Assembly: GCA_021736745.1 (NCBI GenBank)
Contig: JAIPFG010000201.1
Location: 1 to 5,911 of the forward strand
Direction: 5' to 3'
Length of the DNA: 5,911 bases
Source of the DNA: Pseudomonadales bacterium
GTDB lineage: Bacteria; Pseudomonadota; Gammaproteobacteria; Pseudomonadales; IMCC2047
The position numbers were made by a program, and so were the translations under genes. Every line of letters begins with the position of its first letter. The stretch's first letter is position 1. A model generated the notes under the pieces. That model ran no database searches. It saw nothing but the letters and a program-made list of their open reading frames with translations, and was not told where the DNA came from. Positions 1 to 5,203 of this stretch are shown piece after piece.

Positions 1-33
1 CCTCACCCCGACCCTCTCCCTGAGGGAGAGGGA
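1..33. repeat. GC-rich palindromic dispersed repeat inside hsdM (cut by left edge)
   Basis: Positions 12-21 and 23-32 form a perfect 10-bp inverted repeat around a single central base (CCCTCTCCCT, G, AGGGAGAGGG), preceded by a CCTCACCCCGA flank. This matches from memory a dispersed palindromic repeat often found between genes in gammaproteobacteria. It is read in frame in hsdM as PLPQGEGRGE, just after the ILIFRKD strand. The left boundary is outside the window. Confidence 0.7.
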
Positions 34-1225
34 GTCTGTCTTTACGAAAAATCAGGATGGCGGCAGGAATGCCGGTGCCGTAAAAGAGTTTTTCCGGCAG
101 GCCGATAACGGCATCCAGCAGGTTTTCTTCAATGAGTTTTTGGCGGATTCGGCCCTCACTGGCGCCCCGAAACAGCACACCGTGAGGCACCACCACGCCC
201 ATGCGCCCGCCGGGTTTCAGGGTTTCAATCATGTGCAGAATAAAAGCATAATCGCCTTTGGTTTTTGGCGGGATGCCGCGACTAAAACGGCTGAACTTAT
301 CGTGCTTGGCTTCATCATGGCCCCATTTATCCAGACTGAACGGGGGATTGGCGGTAACCACATCAAACAGCATCAGGTTACCATTGGGATCCAGCAGCCT
401 CGGGTTGCGGATGGTGTCGCCCCATTCAATCTTATGGTTATCTTCACCGTGCAGGAACATGTTCATTTTCGCCAACGACCAGGTGGAACCGATGGCTTCC
501 TGACCATAGAGCGCGTATTGCTTGCTGCCGTGGTTCTTGCGTACTTTCATACCGCATTTCATCAGCAAGGACGCGGAACCACAGGCCGGATCACAGATGC
601 TGTCATTGGGTTGCGGATCCAGTAGTTCTGCCATGAGATCGGACACTTCGGGCGGTGTATAGAATTCCCCGGCTTTTTGGCCACCACTGGCGGCAAATAA
701 CTTGATCATGTACTCGTAGGCATTACCGATCACATCCAGGCTGCCGACACGCGAGGGTTTGAGGTTGAGCTCGGGTTGAGCAAAGTCTTCGAGCAGATGT
801 CGCAGAATCGAATTTTTTTGCTTTTCTTCGCCGAGCTTGTCAGTGTTAAACGAAATATCCTGGAACACGCTTTTACCTGCATCCTTAAGCTTGGTGCCGT
901 TAGCTTCTTCAATGGCGTGCAGTGCTTGATCAATGCGCTCGCCGTTACCGGGCTCGTGACGGCGCTCCCACAGAGCATAAAAACTCGCAGTTTTGGGTAA
1001 GACAAAGCGCTCGTTTTTCATCATCTCTTCAATTAGCTCTGGCTCATCGCCAAACTCAGCCTGATACCCATCATAGTGATCCTGCCAGACATCAGAGATG
1101 TATTTGAGGAACAGCATGGTGAGAATAAAGTCTTTGTACGTGTCGGCGCTGATCGTGCCACGAAAGGTGTCACAGGCGCTCCAGAGGGCTTTGTTGATAT
1201 CGTCTTGGCTGATCTTGTCATTCAT
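1..1225 (-). CDS. hsdM: Type I restriction-modification methyltransferase subunit HsdM (partial, C-terminus beyond left edge)
   Basis: Cytoplasmic N6-adenine DNA methyltransferase. With a specificity subunit it methylates the recognition site, and with HsdR it forms the restriction complex. The minus frame is open from ATG at 1225 to the window edge (408 codons). Seen in order: an HsdM N-terminal helical domain (about residues 5-145, starting MNDKISQDDINKALWSACD), the SAM-pocket motif FYTPPEV (188-194), motif I DPACGS (212-217), GQEAIGSTW (241-249) and catalytic motif IV NPPF (293-296). A GGAG lies 10 nt upstream of the ATG. HsdM proteins usually run about 480-550 residues, so the missing end should be modest. 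Two oddities: motif I reads DPACGSASLL where GSGSLL is more usual, and the last residues (about 397-408) are encoded by a palindromic dispersed repeat. The half-size hsdS lies 106 nt upstream on the same strand. Family identity is secure; whether the frame stays open past the edge is unknown. Confidence 0.95.
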   Translation of the reverse strand, partial: MNDKISQDDINKALWSACDTFRGTISADTYKDFILTMLFLKYISDVWQDHYDGYQAEFGDEPELIEEMMKNERFVLPKTASFYALWERRHEPGNGERIDQALHAIEEANGTKLKDAGKSVFQDISFNTDKLGEEKQKNSILRHLLEDFAQPELNLKPSRVGSLDVIGNAYEYMIKLFAASGGQKAGEFYTPPEVSDLMAELLDPQPNDSICDPACGSASLLMKCGMKVRKNHGSKQYALYGQEAIGSTWSLAKMNMFLHGEDNHKIEWGDTIRNPRLLDPNGNLMLFDVVTANPPFSLDKWGHDEAKHDKFSRFSRGIPPKTKGDYAFILHMIETLKPGGRMGVVVPHGVLFRGASEGRIRQKLIEENLLDAVIGLPEKLFYGTGIPAAILIFRKDRLPLPQGEGRGE

Positions 1226-1295
1226 TCGTTGTTGACTCCATTGAATAGCAGCGCCTGTTGCTGTCAATTCTTCTATTAATGAGATTGCGCATAAT

Positions 1296-1314
1296 CAATT
1301 ACCCTATGTAATTG
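1296..1314. repeat. 7-bp inverted repeat in the hsdS-hsdM spacer, possible operator
   Basis: CAATTAC (1296-1302) and GTAATTG (1308-1314) are perfect inverted copies separated by 5 bases, upstream of hsdM. On the minus strand a weak promoter-like pair overlaps it: TTGATT (1298-1293) and TAGAAG (1275-1270) with a 17-base spacer. It could be an operator for hsdM, but such short AT-rich repeats also arise by chance. Confidence 0.3.
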
Positions 1315-1331
1315 TGATTCATCACCTTTGT

Positions 1332-1952
1332 TTACTGCCTTTCGCTGGATTGGTTCATTAGCGAAAAAGCGATAATTTTCATCTGCCGCTCGTTATTTTC
1401 GATCAGCTGCTCCAGCACCCGACGCTCCTTTTGCTCGACAACAATTAACTGCATCAGCTTTTTTTGTTCCTGCAACGATGGCAATGCCAGTGACATTTGT
1501 TCAAATACCGGCATGCGCAACGTCGCCGATTCTGAGCCCTCAGTCAGTTTGCTGAGCTGATTCTGAAAGGGCACCTGGTTGATTTGCCAGCTAACAAATT
1601 CAGGGATGGCCAGGGTTTTATCGATTCTTAAATGAAAAAAATGCGGCGAACAAACCGCTGGACCGGGAATATCCCTCGCGCAGACCGCATTAAAACGTAT
1701 ACCCCTCGCCGTGAACAGGATATCGCCTTCTTCGAGCCAGCGCGGTGCCTTTTTGTTATCAAACCGTACTTTTTTAACACAATCCCAGGCAATACCCGTC
1801 TGGGCATCGACATCGCGCAACTGCACCACCAGCCCATCCCCATCATCGGCCTCTACGATACGACCGCGAAAAGGATGGCCAGGCCAGCCGCCCGCCTCAC
1901 ACAACTCGAGCATTTTTATTTGACGCACAGACGTAACCTGCTGTTTTTGCAA
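1332..1952 (-). CDS. hsdS: Half-length type I restriction specificity subunit (HsdS-like, one target recognition domain)
   Basis: DNA-recognition subunit of a type I restriction-modification enzyme; it should direct HsdM, encoded downstream on the same strand, to its target. It has 206 residues where classical HsdS has about 400-450, with one target recognition domain (about 1-150; GDILFTARG near 77-85, then SPHFFHLRI) and one helical spacer (about 155-200) opened by LPSLQEQKKL, the family's LPxLxEQ motif. Half-size S proteins can act as dimers, which I infer here. The frame has an upstream in-frame TGA, so the first start is TTG at 1952; an internal ATG at 1913 has no Shine-Dalgarno and would cut into the domain. 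A well-placed GAGG instead precedes ATG at 1960 in another frame, so the 5' end is uncertain. S before M is also an unusual order. It could be a relic or a spare recognition cassette rather than the operative S subunit. Confidence 0.8.
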   Translation of the reverse strand: MQKQQVTSVRQIKMLELCEAGGWPGHPFRGRIVEADDGDGLVVQLRDVDAQTGIAWDCVKKVRFDNKKAPRWLEEGDILFTARGIRFNAVCARDIPGPAVCSPHFFHLRIDKTLAIPEFVSWQINQVPFQNQLSKLTEGSESATLRMPVFEQMSLALPSLQEQKKLMQLIVVEQKERRVLEQLIENNERQMKIIAFSLMNQSSERQ

Positions 1953-1984
1953 GCATTCATCTCAACAACCTCAATTTTCAGGTG

Positions 1985-2000
1985 TTTAATATATATTAAA
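1985..2000. repeat. Perfect 16-bp AT-only palindrome upstream of hsdS
   Basis: TTTAATATATATTAAA reads identically on both strands. It abuts the downstream edge of the candidate hsdS -10 hexamer, the usual place for a repressor operator. All bases are A or T, so a chance or DNA-melting role is also possible. Confidence 0.35.
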
Positions 2001-2026
2001 TTATCTCTAATGAAATTAACAGTCAA
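2000..2026 (-). promoter_or_regulatory. Candidate promoter for the hsdS-hsdM genes
   Basis: On the minus strand, TTGACT (2026-2021, five of six to the -35 consensus) is followed after 15 bases by GATAAT (2005-2000, five of six to the -10 consensus). The spacer is shorter than the preferred 17. The site is correctly oriented for hsdS and ends three bases from the candidate transposon terminus at 2030. Confidence 0.4.
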
Positions 2027-2031
2027 GTTTG

Positions 2032-2108
2032 TTGATGCGTTATTTATTAAAAATATGCTTGCAATTTTGAAAAATACACCTAAATTAATATTAGAATTAT
2101 CGCATCAA
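2032..2108. repeat. 8-bp inverted repeat of the candidate terminus sequence
   Basis: TTGATGCG (2032-2039) recurs inverted as CGCATCAA (2101-2108). The outer copy belongs to the candidate transposon terminus; the inner copy lies just upstream of the tnsA promoter candidate. An inner inverted copy of the terminal motif could bind TnsB, but an 8-bp match in this span is not rare. Confidence 0.35.
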
Positions 2109-2139
2109 TGTAATTGATAACTTATTTTTGAAAAATAAG
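2040..2139 (+). repeat. Three degenerate 18-bp direct repeats, candidate TnsB binding sites
   Basis: Copies at 2040-2057, 2061-2078 and 2122-2139. The first and third agree at 15 of 18 positions and the second and third at 13 of 18, sharing an exact 12-mer TTTTGAAAAATA (2065-2076 and 2126-2137). Start-to-start distances are 21 and 61 bases, close to whole multiples of about 20-21. Closely packed sites of about 22 bp in one orientation are the known design of the Tn7 right end. No clear copies were found in the two registers between the second and third. Confidence 0.4.
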
Positions 2140-2142
2140 AAT
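2114..2142 (+). promoter_or_regulatory. Candidate tnsABC promoter
   Basis: TTGATA (2114-2119, five of six to -35) is followed after 17 bases by AAGAAT (2137-2142, four of six to -10). A start near 2149 would leave a leader of about 27 bases before tnsA. The -35 lies in TGTAATTGATAA (2109-2120), which also resembles the TnsB-site core I recall from Tn6677. That would fit repression by TnsB, as known for Tn7. Confidence 0.45.
2121..2139. promoter_or_regulatory. Perfect 19-bp palindrome in the tnsA promoter spacer, candidate operator
   Basis: CTTATTTTT (2121-2129) and AAAAATAAG (2131-2139) are perfect inverted copies around one central G at 2130. The palindrome starts two bases after the -35 candidate and overlaps the first three bases of the -10 candidate, where a bound repressor would exclude RNA polymerase. 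As a hairpin it would have no loop room and no following U-run, so a terminator is unlikely. Confidence 0.45.
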
Positions 2143-2163
2143 AGCCATTTTTTCAACGGCCTC

Positions 2164-2168
2164 GGAGG
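2164..2168 (+). promoter_or_regulatory. Strong ribosome binding site that fixes the tnsA start
   Basis: A perfect GGAGG core lies 7 bases before ATG at 2176. It decides that start over an in-frame TTG at 2128, which would place this Shine-Dalgarno inside the coding region and overlap the candidate promoter. Confidence 0.85.
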
Positions 2169-2175
2169 AAATTTT

Positions 2176-2982
2176 ATGGCTAAAAAACTGAGAAACGTCA
2201 GCCTGAACCGACAGGCAAAATGGTTTGCAAATCATACAGAGAGTATTAAATCGGGCAAATACGAACCATTCTGGCGAGTAGAGGATATCCCATCGAGCGG
2301 GATTAAAGTCAAAATTCAACATTTCAACGATGATGCTCGTATCGTTCATTTACTCTCCATGAACGAACTTTTTATGTATGTCTTGATCGCTTACGATCAA
2401 TCGATTACCGAATGCTACGAACAGTATGCTATTCCTTTAGAGACTAGCCTAGCGATAGCTAACGAGCTTGAAGTTAAACACCCCGTTTATTCTGATTCAA
2501 GAATCCCAATTGTGCAGACTATTGATTTTCTGTGTATGCGTGATGATGGTTCAAAAATAGCCTTCCCGGTAAAGCAAGAATCGTCGTTAGTCAGAGAACG
2601 AACGGCTGAAAAGCTGGCAATCCAGGAATCTTTTTGTCTGCTCAGTGACATTGATTATCAACTGGTTTCTTCTGCTGAACTTAAAACAATGCGTTTTCAG
2701 AATCTCGAAAGATTATACAGATTCGCAAAATTAAACCCGTTGCTAATGCGAGTATTCAAGTGTTGGCTGCCTAATTTTATCGGCACATTATCAGATGACC
2801 CCCATCTACCGATCGCTAACATTCTTGAACGCTCCGCATCACTTTCGGGGATTCCTTATGCTCGAGCGGCACAATTTTTATATCACGCCGTCTGGAATGA
2901 TCTGCTGACATTTAATTGGCATTGCCCTTTGCTACTTGAATGCGCTGCATCTGACCTTGAATTGATACCCACACCTGCCTGA
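2176..2982 (+). CDS. tnsA: Tn7-like transposase endonuclease subunit TnsA
   Basis: Endonuclease that nicks the 5' ends of the transposon while TnsB cuts and joins the 3' ends, giving cut-and-paste transposition. The product is 268 residues, near the 273 of E. coli TnsA. The catalytic N-terminal domain is recognisable: FWRVEDIPSSG (32-42, compare WLTVQEVPSSG in Tn7), then E64 in VHLLSMNEL, EQYAIPL (82-88), KHPV (101-104), D117 in TIDFL and K133 in FPVKQ. E64, D117 and K133 align with Tn7 E63, D114 and K132, a PD-(D/E)XK-type site. The Tn7 QVK motif is PVK here, which I believe spares the essential lysine. Residues about 170-268 should be the helical, TnsC-contacting region, which is much less conserved. 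The ATG at 2176 is chosen for its strong ribosome binding site. tnsB starts 11 bases after the stop, so the two are one operon. Confidence 0.93.
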   Translation: MAKKLRNVSLNRQAKWFANHTESIKSGKYEPFWRVEDIPSSGIKVKIQHFNDDARIVHLLSMNELFMYVLIAYDQSITECYEQYAIPLETSLAIANELEVKHPVYSDSRIPIVQTIDFLCMRDDGSKIAFPVKQESSLVRERTAEKLAIQESFCLLSDIDYQLVSSAELKTMRFQNLERLYRFAKLNPLLMRVFKCWLPNFIGTLSDDPHLPIANILERSASLSGIPYARAAQFLYHAVWNDLLTFNWHCPLLLECAASDLELIPTPA

Positions 2983-2993
2983 TCCCAATATCC

Positions 2994-5201
2994 ATGGATA
3001 ATACAAATACCTCCCTCAAACGATTCTCAGTGGTGTGCCCGAACACCGATTTGGAGTCATCTCTGACTATTGGGTCAGAACTGATCGCTGAAGACTATCT
3101 GATCGTTTTGGTAGACATCCCATTAAACCAGGTATTCGCGATAAATCTAGATTCCATCGCACGGTTTCCGATCCGACTACCGTACGACGAATTAATAGAG
3201 CACATTGATAACGACCGAGTATTTCTTGCTAGTCTCGAAATGGATAAGCGCGTCACGCTCGATGAGGATCTACTAAACAAAGGTTATCGTGCAAAAATGG
3301 AGAAAAGATGGTTAGACATTCTCCCGCTAACTTTGAATTTAGATGTTGTACTGAGAAACGGTTACGGTGAAAAAATTTTTGACGAAACGAGGATTAAATC
3401 CGGCAAAAGTAAACAGTACATTTATGATACTTTTTACTCTTGGCTGAGACACGGCTGTCGAAAACAAGGACTGGGCATGCCTCAGGGAAAAGATGCGAAT
3501 CATCTTCCAAAAACACGCGTCATTCATGTCAAACAAGGCGCTACAAATAAAGGTATACCAAGGGGGAAAATTCTAGACGAGCGCGATTTTAAAAATTTCC
3601 AATTCGGTTTCCGTCTATACCGGAAAAAAAACGGTCCATCGATCAACAAAACCATCCATAAGATTTGGGAAAAGCATTATTTTAAAACACGCAGTAAAAA
3701 TACCGCTCTAGAGCAAGCGCATACCGGTAAAAAATACAGTGTCCAACTTTTGCCTGCGCACGAGCGACCATCTTATCATCAGTTTTATTTCTGGTTAAAC
3801 AAACAGTATGACGGCAACCTGCCCAAGCGAGATAAAACTCGCAAGAATGCAACGGAATATGCAGCCAATGATCAAGGGCGTCCGGGAAATGCTTTTTTTC
3901 ATATCATCGCACCGGGGGAATTATTTCAGTTAGATGAAACCCCGTTCGATGAAGAAATGGTCAGTGTGTTTGATTCCGAGAGAAAAACCAAAATAGGCAA
4001 AGCGACCATTTATTTTGTCAGGGACACCTTTTCTCGAGCGATAGTGGGCTTATATATCACGCTTCTTCGACCAAGTTTTGCGACAGCAAAAGAAGCGCTA
4101 TTTAACGCTGCCAGGGACAAAAAAGAATTTCTAGCAGAGATCGGGTGCCCATTAGACCCGGCCCTCTGGAATATCCAGGGCGTGCCTATGGCACTATTAG
4201 TTGATAAAGCGGAGTTCCATAATAAAGTTAGCGAAGGGCCTATTACTGACTTACCGATCAATATTAAATTTACACGGGGAGGCAGAGGTGATGACAAGCC
4301 TCTTGCTGAAACAATCTTTAATTCGTTCAGTAAATTTTTTCAGGGAGTCAGCCCGGCTCATCAAACAAAATCACATCGTGATATTGCTCTACAACTCGCA
4401 AGAAAAAATGCGTGCCTTACGATACCAGAGCTTTACCAGATTGCGCTCGTTTACATCGAACATTACAACAACAAACACGTCATCAAGGACTACCCTCTGA
4501 CTCGAGAAATGATCAGAGATGATGTTAAACCTATCCCTATCCAACTATGGACTTGGGGTTTACAAAACCGGCCCGGATACTTATCCGATTTCAGTGAGTC
4601 CGAACTGTACCTAAAGTTATTGGAGAAGGGTGAAGTCACTCTGCATAGGAATCATGTCTACCTCAAGGACAAAGGACTTCGCTACAACTGTGAATGGACG
4701 CTGGCAGAAGGGCTTCAGGATCGTCGCTCCAGCGGCAACAAAGCCAAAGTCTTCCCTTGTCGATATTTTCGAGGACTGGTCGATATGATTTTTTTATGTA
4801 CCCCAGATGGGTTGAAGCTCGCCACATTAGATGCCAAAGATATTGCCTATTCGGGGCTTAGTTTTGAAGAGGTACATGCATATAAAGAGGCGGGCAGAGA
4901 GCCACAGGACTTGTTGAAAGAAGATGAAATCAACAGCTTGATTTCTGTCAGTCTTTTTTTGGAGGATACATTACGTAATGCTCGTGCGCAGCGGATTCCG
5001 TCTAGCATGCCCAACCTGGCAAAAATTAATGAAAACCGCGCAGCAGAATCAATATTTGATCGCGTTCATCTGGTTAACCGATTCGTACAGGCGATTTGCA
5101 GCGAACATAGACAAACACCATCTGTCGGTCATCAGACATTATTCTCCGATGAGCCGAACGCTGCCCACAGCGAACATGATGACTTTTACGCCAAGGATTA
5201 A
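2994..5201 (+). CDS. tnsB: Tn7-like DDE transposase TnsB
   Basis: Transposase that binds the element ends, cleaves their 3' strands and joins them to target DNA with TnsA and TnsC. It has 735 residues against 702 in Tn7. Seen in order: an N-terminal DNA-binding region with a helix-turn-helix-like stretch near 127-154; an RNase H-fold integrase core with D314 (FQLDETPF), the conserved DTFSRAIVG strand (344-352), D404 (LLVDKAEF) and E439 (KPLAETIFNSF); a Mu-type C-terminal barrel near 545-615; and a charged helical tail ending in an acidic segment (719-735), where Tn7 TnsB contacts TnsC. The D-to-E spacing of 35 residues is the classical DDE(35) arrangement. No good Shine-Dalgarno precedes ATG 2994, so translation is probably coupled to tnsA, whose stop is 11 bases upstream. 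All catalytic residues are intact. Nearest Tn7-like subfamily is not determined. Confidence 0.95.
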   Translation: MDNTNTSLKRFSVVCPNTDLESSLTIGSELIAEDYLIVLVDIPLNQVFAINLDSIARFPIRLPYDELIEHIDNDRVFLASLEMDKRVTLDEDLLNKGYRAKMEKRWLDILPLTLNLDVVLRNGYGEKIFDETRIKSGKSKQYIYDTFYSWLRHGCRKQGLGMPQGKDANHLPKTRVIHVKQGATNKGIPRGKILDERDFKNFQFGFRLYRKKNGPSINKTIHKIWEKHYFKTRSKNTALEQAHTGKKYSVQLLPAHERPSYHQFYFWLNKQYDGNLPKRDKTRKNATEYAANDQGRPGNAFFHIIAPGELFQLDETPFDEEMVSVFDSERKTKIGKATIYFVRDTFSRAIVGLYITLLRPSFATAKEALFNAARDKKEFLAEIGCPLDPALWNIQGVPMALLVDKAEFHNKVSEGPITDLPINIKFTRGGRGDDKPLAETIFNSFSKFFQGVSPAHQTKSHRDIALQLARKNACLTIPELYQIALVYIEHYNNKHVIKDYPLTREMIRDDVKPIPIQLWTWGLQNRPGYLSDFSESELYLKLLEKGEVTLHRNHVYLKDKGLRYNCEWTLAEGLQDRRSSGNKAKVFPCRYFRGLVDMIFLCTPDGLKLATLDAKDIAYSGLSFEEVHAYKEAGREPQDLLKEDEINSLISVSLFLEDTLRNARAQRIPSSMPNLAKINENRAAESIFDRVHLVNRFVQAICSEHRQTPSVGHQTLFSDEPNAAHSEHDDFYAKD

Positions 5202-5203
5202 TG

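Larger units (their letters stand above)
1947..2064. repeat. 10-bp inverted repeat spanning the hsd/tns boundary
   Basis: TTGCAAGCAT (1947-1956) and ATGCTTGCAA (2055-2064) are perfect inverted copies about 100 bases apart. The left copy covers the TTG start of hsdS; the right copy lies inside the candidate transposon end, between two of the direct repeats. Function is unknown: it could be a shared protein-binding site or chance in AT-rich DNA. Confidence 0.4.

Noticed and set aside
140..625. Plus-strand open frame of 161 codons
   Set aside because: It lies opposite the conserved hsdM methyltransferase core; its product has no recognisable domain and no ribosome binding site was seen.
1983..2000. 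Alternative transposon terminus at the TGT at 1983
   Set aside because: Its following bases are a simple AT palindrome, it lacks resemblance to known Tn7-like termini, and it would place the candidate hsd promoter within the element.
2030..2110. Miniature inverted-repeat element bounded by TTGATGCG copies
   Set aside because: The inner copy lacks the ACA needed to mirror the TGT terminus, no target duplication is seen, and the match is only 8 bp.
1632..2117. Plus-strand open frame of 161 codons
   Set aside because: It is mostly antisense to hsdS and then crosses the AT-rich intergenic region and candidate transposon terminus; composition changes midway, as in a chance frame.
2121..2139. Intrinsic terminator upstream of tnsA
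   Set aside because: The stem is almost all A/T with a one-base centre and no following U-run, so it cannot form a stable terminator hairpin.
2128..2175. Longer tnsA starting at TTG 2128
   Set aside because: The strong Shine-Dalgarno at 2164-2168 and ATG at 2176 give a product that aligns with the Tn7 TnsA N-terminus; the extension has no support.
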